Part shown: in pieces, positions 56,949 to 64,000 of the stretch
How positions within the stretch are numbered: position 1 is the first letter of the stretch
Layout: each line of letters opens with the position of its first letter
Assembly: GCA_947494095.1 (NCBI GenBank)
Contig: CANLTI010000001.1
Span: 1 to 64,000, forward strand
DNA from: an uncultured Pseudomonadales bacterium
GTDB taxonomy: Bacteria; Pseudomonadota; Gammaproteobacteria; Pseudomonadales; Cellvibrionaceae
DNA: 64,000 nucleotides
Direction of reading: 5' to 3'
Made by a program: the position numbers and the translations under genes
The notes under the pieces: model-generated
Database searches by the model: none
Seen by the model: the letters and a program-made list of their open reading frames with translations, nothing else
What the model was told of the DNA's origin: nothing

Positions 56949-57045
56949 CTAAGGGGCAAGGAAAAATATATTATCCAATATACTCATGCTCCACTTTTTT
57001 TGCTGCGTTGCTCAAAGCGTTACATGCCTCGGTATGCTCCCCTAA
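56949..57045 (-). mobile_element. MITE-like family 2, copy 2 overlapping a gene end
   Basis: Ends CTAAGGGGCAAGG and GCTCCCCTAA. Close match to the reverse complement of 60841-60939, sharing the perfect block GCTGCGTTGCTCAAAGCG. It covers the stop codon and last ~24 codons of the diguanylate-cyclase gene. Confidence 0.78.
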
Positions 57046-60000
57046 ACTATCAATACCGATATCAATATCAATCTCGCCCTTGGCTTCGTGAATATCTAAA
57101 TAATTGATAAAAGTATCACCGTCGGTAATGACTGCGTTATTTTGCTTTATGCCTGTCCAGCGGTTTCGGCCATTATTTTTTGAGCGATACAAACACCAAT
57201 CGGCAATAGATATTGTTTGCTCTAAATTAATCGCATCTGGTGAATTTACATCAAAGGGAAAGCAAGCATAGCCAATAGAGCATGTTCGCTTGATAATTTC
57301 TTTGCTGTCTAATACAAATAACTCATTCGCAAGTGCTGTTCTTATTTTTTCGGCCAATACGCTGGCATGTTCTCGGCATACATAGCGTGAGACAATTAAA
57401 AATTCTTCGCCCCCCCATCGAATAACCAAGTCAGAGCCTCGACAAAATTTAACCAGTACTCTAGCTATTTGCTTGAGCACAATATCGCCGTTATTATGAC
57501 CATAAGTATCATTTACTGATTTAAAATGATCGATATCTATTAAATAAAATATAAGGTTGTTATCTATCGCGGTAGTATCTTTCAGTTCATTTTTAAGGTA
57601 GTGACAGCGTAATGCCTTAGAGATATCAGTCTCTATCGTATTATAAAAATATCGCCTATTTTTAAGCCCCGTTAATGGGTCGCTAAAACTAGCTTCTTGC
57701 ATCACTTTATACGCAATTTGTAGCTCGTCATTTTTTAGTTCTAGCTCTTTTGTACGCTGAGATATTTTAGCCTCTAAAGATTTTCGCTTAGCGTATTGAT
57801 GATACAAAAAAGCAATAATAGCGATTAATCCAAAAAACACATAGAGCAAATAAGCCCACCAAGTTTCCCACCAAGGCGGTAAAATAATAAGCCTTACTGT
57901 CAGCTCATCTTCGAGCCATATCCCTTCGTTGTTAGCTGCTTTTACTCGTAGTAAATACCGTCCTGAGTCAAGGTTGGTATAGCCAGCTGAGCGCCTTGAG
58001 CCAGAATATGACCAGTCCTCATCAAAGCCTTCTAGCTTATAAGCATATTCATTTTTATCGGGTACGTCGTAGTTAAGTAACGCAAATTCAAAAGTAATAA
58101 CGGTTTGATCGTAGTCTAAGGTGATTTCTTGTGTTTGAGTAATCGATTGTGCCAAAGTGAAGTTGGATATTAAACGCTCTTGGTCTTTAAGGTGTGCTTT
58201 GTAATCATCAATAGTACTTTGCTCTTTAAACTTATTGACATCAATGGTGGGCGGGGTGACTAAAACCTCTTGATTAAATAATTTAAAGCCCGTCATCACA
58301 AGAGGTGCAATATAATGATTGGTAAATACTTTTTTCGGGTTAATAATGGTTAAGCCCTCAGCACTACCAAACGCAACTTCGCCGCTGTGTGTTTTTATAG
58401 CAGCAGTAGAAGAAAAAATATTACTGGGTAAACCGTTATCGGTCGTAAAATTTTTAATATGGTGTGTTTGTGTGTTAAGGCGTGAAATGCCACCGCCGGT
58501 AGCCACCCAAATATCACCATTGTCGTCTTCTACAATGGACTCTACCGTATTGTGTACCAAGCCGTCGCGCATACGATAGGCACCCGTGGTATTACTGGCT
58601 TCATCCCAATAATGTAAACCATCGCCTTCGGTGCCAATCCATATTCTTTTGTTAGAGTCCTCTATTACAACAAGTACAATTGGCATACGTAAATTAATGA
58701 CACTGCCTTTAGTATGTCCTGCCAGCTCAAAAAAATCATATTTGGCCAATTCTCGATAATTTTTATTTTTTTTATCGAATGACTGGTGTTTTTTAGGTAA
58801 CCTAAATAGCCCATCATCAGAGGCTACCCATAAATCGCCCCGATGATCAAATTGAAAGTCTAATGCCGGGGCAGCAATGGCATCGTGCGCAGGTTTAAAA
58901 AAATAACGCGTAAAGTCATTGCGTGCTGTATTTAATCGGCTAATACCGCCTTCCCCATTACCGGCCCAAATATCGCCTTCATTACTTTTTTTCAATGTCC
59001 ATACATCATGATGCGATAGACTAAATGGATTGTTGGGCTCTGGCACAAATTGCTGAAAGGCTTGTGTTGTAAGATTGTAACGCCTTAAACCGCCTCCGAT
59101 GGTACCTACCCATAAATCATTATCATCAATCAACAGTGCGCTGATGGTTCGCGAGGAAAAATAATCTTTATTATTCTGTTTATCATTATGGCGCAATATG
59201 ATGTTTTTTTGACGATCAAAATAATTTAATCCATGACGTGTGCCTATCCATAAGTTTTTAGCTTTATCTTCGGCAATAGAGGTGACATCGGTATTGCTTA
59301 AGCTATTGTCATTACCGGGTTCATTCTGATAGTTTAAAATAGCGCTAGCGTAGCGATCAATACGCGCAACACCTGCAGGTGAAAACCCTAACCAAATACC
59401 TTGACTTGCATCTTGGTAGAGCGTGCCAACAATAACATTGCGTCCCTCTTTGGTATGTAAATAAGTATTAAAATTGTTGGTACTGGGATTGTAGCGGGCA
59501 ATGCCATTGTTACCTGTTGCTAGCCATAATTCGCCACTGGGTAGGCAGAGTATTTTTTGGATTCTACCAGCGACTAAACTGTGCGCACCTTCACCAGGCA
59601 TATAGCGTTTAAACTGCCCTTGGCCTAGATAGCGATTTAAGCCCCAGTTGGTGCCGACCCACATAACCCCGTTAGCATCTCTCGCGATATCGGTTGGGAA
59701 GTTATTACTTAATGTTGAAGGGTCATTGGGGTTGTGTGTAAAGCGCTCGATAACATGTTTTTTTTCGGTGTCAAAGATATCGACACTTATATTTTTAACG
59801 CCCAGCCATAAGTGCCCGTTGGCATCTTCAGCTAAGCTGATAATAATATTGTCAGCAATAGATGTTGGGTCGCCCGGTTCAGCCTTAAAGCGGTCAAAGT
59901 CTTGTGTTGCTTTATTAAAGCGCATTAAGCCGCCGCTACTGGCTATCCATAACTGGCCCTCACGATCTTCTAATAATGCGATAACACTATTATGGCTTAG

Positions 60001-60504
60001 GCTGCGATCATTATTTTTATCATACATAAATCGCTCAAAGCGATCTTTGCTGGCATTATAGCGATTGAGCCCCCAAAAGCTGGCTATCCATAGTACGCCT
60101 TGTGAATCTATTAATAAATCGTTTAAAGAATTAGTGGATAGCGATGTAGGGTCGATGGACTCATGTTGGTAGATTTTAGTTTGGTAGCCGTCCCAGCGCG
60201 CTAGGCCATTTTTACCTGATACCCAAATAAACCCTGTAGGGTCTTGGATGATGTCGGTCACTTGCCCAATCATGTCTAGCTGTGTGCCGCCATAGCTTTT
60301 GAGCCGTACAACATCATCTCGCAGTGAGTTCAAGCCTGCCTTAGGGGCTTTAGATGCGAACTCGGCAATAGCCTGTTGACTAAAAGCCAATAGCTTTAGG
60401 GTTATTAAAATATAGGTAAAGGTTGCTAACACACAGCGTAAGGCTCGCAAACAACAGGGCACAAATAAATAATTTTCATTCACTATAACTTTTTTATATT
60501 CCAT
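56971..60504 (-). CDS. Two-component-style beta-propeller sensor diguanylate cyclase
   Basis: 1,177 residues. N-terminal signal (~12-46), then ~14 Reg_prop repeats (VWVGTNWGLNRY-like) forming two seven-bladed propellers (~70-700), a Y_Y_Y domain (~750-850, YAYKLEGFDEDWSYSG), a TM helix (~860-885, WWAYLLYVFFGLIAIIAFLYH), a coiled coil and a GGDEF domain with active site RWGGEEFLIV (~1027) and an RxxD inhibitory site (RGSD) just before it. It should make c-di-GMP in response to a periplasmic, probably carbohydrate-related ligand, as in hybrid two-component sensors. The final ~24 residues (LGEHTEACNALSNAAKKV...) are encoded inside a dispersed repeat. Confidence 0.92.
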   Translation of the reverse strand: MEYKKVIVNENYLFVPCCLRALRCVLATFTYILITLKLLAFSQQAIAEFASKAPKAGLNSLRDDVVRLKSYGGTQLDMIGQVTDIIQDPTGFIWVSGKNGLARWDGYQTKIYQHESIDPTSLSTNSLNDLLIDSQGVLWIASFWGLNRYNASKDRFERFMYDKNNDRSLSHNSVIALLEDREGQLWIASSGGLMRFNKATQDFDRFKAEPGDPTSIADNIIISLAEDANGHLWLGVKNISVDIFDTEKKHVIERFTHNPNDPSTLSNNFPTDIARDANGVMWVGTNWGLNRYLGQGQFKRYMPGEGAHSLVAGRIQKILCLPSGELWLATGNNGIARYNPSTNNFNTYLHTKEGRNVIVGTLYQDASQGIWLGFSPAGVARIDRYASAILNYQNEPGNDNSLSNTDVTSIAEDKAKNLWIGTRHGLNYFDRQKNIILRHNDKQNNKDYFSSRTISALLIDDNDLWVGTIGGGLRRYNLTTQAFQQFVPEPNNPFSLSHHDVWTLKKSNEGDIWAGNGEGGISRLNTARNDFTRYFFKPAHDAIAAPALDFQFDHRGDLWVASDDGLFRLPKKHQSFDKKNKNYRELAKYDFFELAGHTKGSVINLRMPIVLVVIEDSNKRIWIGTEGDGLHYWDEASNTTGAYRMRDGLVHNTVESIVEDDNGDIWVATGGGISRLNTQTHHIKNFTTDNGLPSNIFSSTAAIKTHSGEVAFGSAEGLTIINPKKVFTNHYIAPLVMTGFKLFNQEVLVTPPTIDVNKFKEQSTIDDYKAHLKDQERLISNFTLAQSITQTQEITLDYDQTVITFEFALLNYDVPDKNEYAYKLEGFDEDWSYSGSRRSAGYTNLDSGRYLLRVKAANNEGIWLEDELTVRLIILPPWWETWWAYLLYVFFGLIAIIAFLYHQYAKRKSLEAKISQRTKELELKNDELQIAYKVMQEASFSDPLTGLKNRRYFYNTIETDISKALRCHYLKNELKDTTAIDNNLIFYLIDIDHFKSVNDTYGHNNGDIVLKQIARVLVKFCRGSDLVIRWGGEEFLIVSRYVCREHASVLAEKIRTALANELFVLDSKEIIKRTCSIGYACFPFDVNSPDAINLEQTISIADWCLYRSKNNGRNRWTGIKQNNAVITDGDTFINYLDIHEAKGEIDIDIGIDSLGEHTEACNALSNAAKKVEHEYIG

Positions 60505-60774
60505 GATTTACTATTGACTATGAGCCAGCAAAGAGTCTCTATGCTTAACGAAGGTATAAAGAGTATGAGTCAGTAATACTGGCTCATTAATCTACTCTAG
60601 CCGTTAACGCATAAACAACTATCCATCGTGTACACCCTAAAAAGGTTGTCCTTGGCTGTACTGGGTTAACGGCTCTCGTTAACGTAAGGCTAATATCGCT
60701 AAAAGCCTGTACAGCGTTCTATTTGATAACGCATTCAATAATATACTATTGTTTAAAACAAAACCATGGAACTC

Positions 60775-60939
60775 TTAGGGGCGAGGCAATAATAGTTTGT
60801 CCAATTAGACGTAGGGTTCTGTTTTCTCGGCAAGGCCCTCAAAGGGGCGCATGTTGGTGTATGTAACGCTTTGAGCAACGCAGCAGAGAAAGTAGAAAGC
60901 CAGTATTATTGGATCATATATTCTTTCCTCGCCCCTTAA
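60775..60939 (+). mobile_element. MITE-like family 2, copy 3 (165 bp)
   Basis: Ends TTAGGGGCGAGG and CCTCGCCCCTTAA are near-perfect inverted repeats. The left third matches copy 1 and the right 100 bp matches copy 2, so this is the fullest member. It lies in the 461-bp gap between the cyclase and rlmF; the rest (60505-60774) shows no gene. Confidence 0.8.
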
Positions 60940-60965
60940 ACCACACAAGGTAAAAATGATAGGTT

Positions 60966-61895
60966 TTAGCTATAGCGCCAAGCTAATATTCGCGTGATCT
61001 TATTACCTTGATGCATAGAGATTTCTTTAATATCAGTGGCTTTTTGTTTGCGTAGGAGTTTTTTGGCCGGTGCTACATTGTCAGCCTTTGATACAAGCGT
61101 TGTAAACCATTGACATTGCTGGGCAAATAAGAGGCTTTCTTTAATCATCATGCGAATAAATTTTGCTTCGCCGCCTTTACACCACAGCTCGGCTTTTTGA
61201 CCTCCAAAATTGAGAGTGGGCGTTTTGGTGGTTGTGGTCGATTGGCGATTGGCGGCAAGATTTTTACTTTTTCTGTGGCTGCCTTTGACTGCCTCCTCTA
61301 ATGAGGCATGAAAAGGCGGGTTACAAACTGTTACGTCATAGTATTCGCCAGGCAATATTATGCCGGTAAATATTTTGGATTTTTGGGCTTGTAAGCGCAG
61401 TGTTATTTTGGTTTCTAAAGCGGGGTTGCTCGCCAATATCGTTGTTACATTGTCGAGTGCTAAAGGGTCTATATCGCTAGCGGTGCATGCCCAGCCATAG
61501 ATCTGACTGGCTAATAAACTGTAAATACCATTAGCGCCTGTGCCGACATCCAATAATTTAAAAGCCTTTTTATTATGATTGCTTGCCTTTAATAGATCGG
61601 CAATATAGTGAATATAATCTACCCGGCCAGGAATGGGGGGGCATAAAAATCCGTGGGGAATATCCCACTGTTTAATGCCATAGCCGTCGAGTAATAAAGC
61701 GGTATTTAAGTGCTTTACCGCTGCCGGCTCGGCATAATCAATACTGGTATTGCCGTATGTCGTACGTATTAGGTGATCTGAAAGCGGAGGATACGCAGCG
61801 CATAGCGCTGCAAAATCATAACCCTCTTTATGACGATTACGTGGATGCAGACCCTTATTGTGGCCTGATGAATGCTGAAGGGAATTGTTAGTCAC
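60966..61895 (-). CDS. rlmF: 23S rRNA (adenine1618-N6)-methyltransferase RlmF
   Basis: 309 residues. The RlmF N-terminus is distinctive (PRNRHKEGYDFAALCAAYP, DIPHGFLCPPIPGRVDYIHYIADLL), followed by SAM motif I (LDVGTGANGIYSLLAS), DIDPLALDN and the catalytic NPPF motif in VTVCNPPFHASLEEA. It methylates N6 of A1618 in 23S rRNA. Monocistronic, minus strand, start ATG 61895. The 246 bp upstream to the next gene contains no other feature. Confidence 0.94.
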   Translation of the reverse strand: MTNNSLQHSSGHNKGLHPRNRHKEGYDFAALCAAYPPLSDHLIRTTYGNTSIDYAEPAAVKHLNTALLLDGYGIKQWDIPHGFLCPPIPGRVDYIHYIADLLKASNHNKKAFKLLDVGTGANGIYSLLASQIYGWACTASDIDPLALDNVTTILASNPALETKITLRLQAQKSKIFTGIILPGEYYDVTVCNPPFHASLEEAVKGSHRKSKNLAANRQSTTTTKTPTLNFGGQKAELWCKGGEAKFIRMMIKESLLFAQQCQWFTTLVSKADNVAPAKKLLRKQKATDIKEISMHQGNKITRILAWRYS

Positions 61896-62141
61896 AAATT
61901 AGGGTACTTATTTAATAATGAAATACTGAAGTGAAGGGGCTGATACTCGATACAGGTATACATAAGGGCGCTGTTACAAGTCTTTTTGTACGCTACGGTC
62001 TATTGATGATCGGCTTTAAGGCAGTGTATATCACTTTGAGTCGGTATCCAACAGCGCTAAAATGAGTATTTGTCATACGTATCGAGTCACAGTAAGGTAC
62101 CGCCTATTGATGTCATTAACAGATAATAAATAGGTATCCTC

Positions 62142-62534
62142 ATGCTTTTACAATGGACTCAAGATACACTCCTTATTCACGATACAAAATGCCTAAGCTT
62201 AGAGCACCCAGCGATGAAGTCTGCTATTGAGCAATGCATCGAAAAAGCGTGCAGTCTATTGGCGAGCAATATTCAAGATGATTCGCTGTATCTTTTATTT
62301 GAGTGGTTTGATGATGCAGCAACATTAAAGGTGCTAGTCACCGACAGCAGTAAAACCCAAGATGCCCCTCAAGTCATTCGATGCCAGTTTATGCGGTTAG
62401 AAAACGATGCCGAGATTACCGAGCGTGTACAGTATTGGATTAAAGATTATCTTACGACCTGCGCCAGCTTTATGCAGTATTCTTTGGTGGCGGCTTTTCA
62501 TTTTCAGGGGCGTGAACATTGCGTACTATTGTAA
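62142..62534 (+). CDS. Hypothetical protein, 130 residues
   Basis: Soluble, acidic, no signal or TM. It contains WTQDTLLIHDTKCLSLEHPAMK, SLYLLFEWFDDAATLKVLVTDS and ASFMQYSLVAAFHFQGREHC. I do not recognise a family. Coding character is supported by length, position between rlmF and a terminator, and codon use like its neighbours. The tag GTATCCTC lies before ATG 62142 but is a weak ribosome site. It is convergent with the lipase gene across a shared terminator. Confidence 0.6.
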   Translation: MLLQWTQDTLLIHDTKCLSLEHPAMKSAIEQCIEKACSLLASNIQDDSLYLLFEWFDDAATLKVLVTDSSKTQDAPQVIRCQFMRLENDAEITERVQYWIKDYLTTCASFMQYSLVAAFHFQGREHCVLL

Positions 62535-62567
62535 ATAATAGCAGCGTGTCGTTATAGCAGGTATAAA

Positions 62568-62600
62568 AAAAGCCCTGTAGTTTGTCGTTACAGGGCTTTT
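62568..62600. terminator. Bidirectional Rho-independent terminator
   Basis: AAAAGCCCTGTA/TACAGGGCTTTT stem (62568-62579/62589-62600), A-run on the left and T-run on the right, between two convergent genes. Confidence 0.88.
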
Positions 62601-62625
62601 AAGTTTACACGCTATGGCCTGTCAC

Positions 62626-64000
62626 TTACTTGACAACGGCCTCATTGGTCACAGTAATTTTTTGACCTTTACTGGCAAAAAAGGCTGCCACTTGTGCTTG
62701 CATTTCTTGGGTTGCGTCGCGACTGAGCGCTGGATCTGGCGATTCAGCGCGAGTCACCGGTGATAAAATAGAGCTGTGATGACCATTTAAAAACCTAACA
62801 GCACCTGAGCCTGCAGTGGTTGTGCTAACACCAGGCAGGTCTAGCAAGGCAATAGCGCCCTCGGTACCGCCAATCGGTGAAACTGTTAAGGTATTGGGCA
62901 CTACTTGATCAGAAAGGTTGTCGGCATCATCACCCACAACTTCGATTAAGTGAGTTGGTGTTTGAGTGCTGGCCAGTTGCGCCGTATAGCTGATGGGGTC
63001 ACCCGAGCCGACGACTGTTTGCGCGGCATAAATAAACTGCGCAAATAGATCATTAAAACCGGCTTGTTGCTCGGCATTTAAGCCCGCATAAAAATCTCGG
63101 TAAGCATCTGTTAGCTCAGCTTCGGTAGGGTTGGTATATTGGATGGCCACAAATTTTTGGAAATCTTCTGATTGCGCAAATGCTAAACTTGATTTGATGA
63201 TGTCCCCAAAACCTCCAGATTCTAACAAAAACCATGCGACCATAATGCCGGGCATCGCGAAAGAGGTCGACGTTACTTTAAACATATCATCTACGGCTGG
63301 GTTGATTGGCGCATTAGCGATAGCAACAAAATTGATACCTGTAAGGCCGCCGAGTGAATGCCCTAAATAATGCACTTCTGATGGGTCGATTTTGGCACCG
63401 TCTACGGCATTAAGCCCTAGGCGTAAACCGAGAATATCAGAGGTGCTTTGACGCAAGTTATCGCGGGTGGTTAGCAAGCTGCCCAAATTCATGTAGTGAG
63501 TTGCCGAAACCGTTGAGGCGTTAATTTCATCACCTGGGTTTGATGGGTCTAAGTCGAAACCGCGACTGCCATGCAGCGGGTGGTCAATAGCAACAGTGGC
63601 AAAACCAAAAGTCGATAAAATACCGCTCATCACCAACATGTCTTCTTTTTTAGAGGTAATGCCATGTTGCATAATAACCACTGGCCAACCATTAGCGGGC
63701 TCGACTAAAGGCGGTAACCCGTAGCTGTTGCGAACGGCATCTGTTTCGGCCGATACCTTGGGCGTGGTCATTTGCACGTTAATATCGCCAGGGTGCGAAA
63801 TATTAGGGTTATCGCTATCGCTTTGTGGCATAGGGATGGGGCTAAATTTAGTTAAGTGGCGCTCGGTATCTAAGGGTAATTCACTGCTCAAATCGCGTAA
63901 GCCTGCAGCCATACAAAAGGCATCATTATCATCTAAAGGACCCTCTGGTATTGCTGTTGCATCTTGTGCGGCTAAGCCCGCTAGTATAGCGCCCGAATCA
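62626..64000 (-). CDS. Pla-1/VolA-family extracellular lipase, C-terminal part (5' end beyond window)
   Basis: The minus-strand frame stays open to base 64000 (internal ATG at 63912), so the N-terminus lies outside. Visible ~458 residues: the alpha/beta-hydrolase core with GLPPLVEPANGWPVVIMQHGIT, then catalytic nucleophile Ser in YLGHSLGGLTGINF, oxyanion segment HPLHGSRGFDLD, and the late acidic/His region (VGDDADN, NGHHSSIL). This matches the VolA/Pla-1 lysophospholipase/lipase family of Vibrio and Aeromonas relatives, usually ~700-800-residue outer-membrane lipoproteins. Role: degrading external lipids for nutrition. A terminator follows at 62568-62600. Confidence 0.85.
   Translation of the reverse strand, partial: DSGAILAGLAAQDATAIPEGPLDDNDAFCMAAGLRDLSSELPLDTERHLTKFSPIPMPQSDSDNPNISHPGDINVQMTTPKVSAETDAVRNSYGLPPLVEPANGWPVVIMQHGITSKKEDMLVMSGILSTFGFATVAIDHPLHGSRGFDLDPSNPGDEINASTVSATHYMNLGSLLTTRDNLRQSTSDILGLRLGLNAVDGAKIDPSEVHYLGHSLGGLTGINFVAIANAPINPAVDDMFKVTSTSFAMPGIMVAWFLLESGGFGDIIKSSLAFAQSEDFQKFVAIQYTNPTEAELTDAYRDFYAGLNAEQQAGFNDLFAQFIYAAQTVVGSGDPISYTAQLASTQTPTHLIEVVGDDADNLSDQVVPNTLTVSPIGGTEGAIALLDLPGVSTTTAGSGAVRFLNGHHSSILSPVTRAESPDPALSRDATQEMQAQVAAFFASKGQKITVTNEAVVK

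Overview
The window looks like chromosome of a marine, polysaccharide-degrading gammaproteobacterium, most likely Cellvibrionaceae (Saccharophagus/Teredinibacter/Marinagarivorans-like). The grounds are poly-Ser linkers after lipoprotein signals, a GH9 cellulase lipoprotein, c-type cytochrome/DUF1592/DUF1552 genes, a Pla-1/VolA-type lipase, and the rnr-rlmB, rlmF and RluA housekeeping genes. The taxonomic call is inference. I found no rRNA, tRNA or CRISPR array.

Layout. 0-5 kb: the 3' end of a giant RTX/VCBS adhesin, a lytic transglycosylase and a small secreted protein, with two MITEs sitting at the two gene ends. 5.8-7.9 kb: a stand-alone second EF-G. 8.2-22.1 kb: a type I secretion block (two different ABC subunits plus an HlyD/LapC adaptor) followed by four signalling genes (REC-ATPase, two hybrid histidine kinases, a single-domain REC). 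Together with the adhesin this reads as a regulated surface-adhesion/biofilm system. 22.2-31.6 kb: housekeeping and small operons (YceI plus a membrane protein, an acyltransferase-like protein, rlmB, rnr, a TSUP permease, and a PspA/DUF2170/DUF2491 membrane-stress operon).

31.9-45 kb is an accessory, defence-like region. It holds a JetA-JetB-JetC (Wadjet/MksFEB-like SMC) operon with no JetD nuclease, a PemK/MazF-like protein with a coiled-coil tail, a GNAT plus small acidic protein pair, a YejK/NdpA-like protein coupled to an unknown two-TM protein, and a DUF3800 protein. Repeats mark it: a 44-bp perfect direct repeat 2.9 kb apart, two related upstream repeats, and a textbook MITE.

45-64 kb is the secreted/envelope part: an M60-like metallopeptidase lipoprotein with a LecA-like domain, the DUF1552 / DUF1592-cytochrome / cytochrome-lectin-like trio, a GH9 lipoprotein, RluA, a beta-propeller-sensor diguanylate cyclase, RlmF, a small unknown protein and a truncated lipase.

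The strongest sequence-level findings are two dispersed MITE-like families. Family 1 has 12-bp inverted ends and exact 8-bp target duplications in three of four copies. Family 2 supplies the last ~24 codons of the diguanylate cyclase. Also notable are a type I exporter pair whose first ATPase lacks the catalytic Glu and switch His, and the JetD-less JetABC locus.
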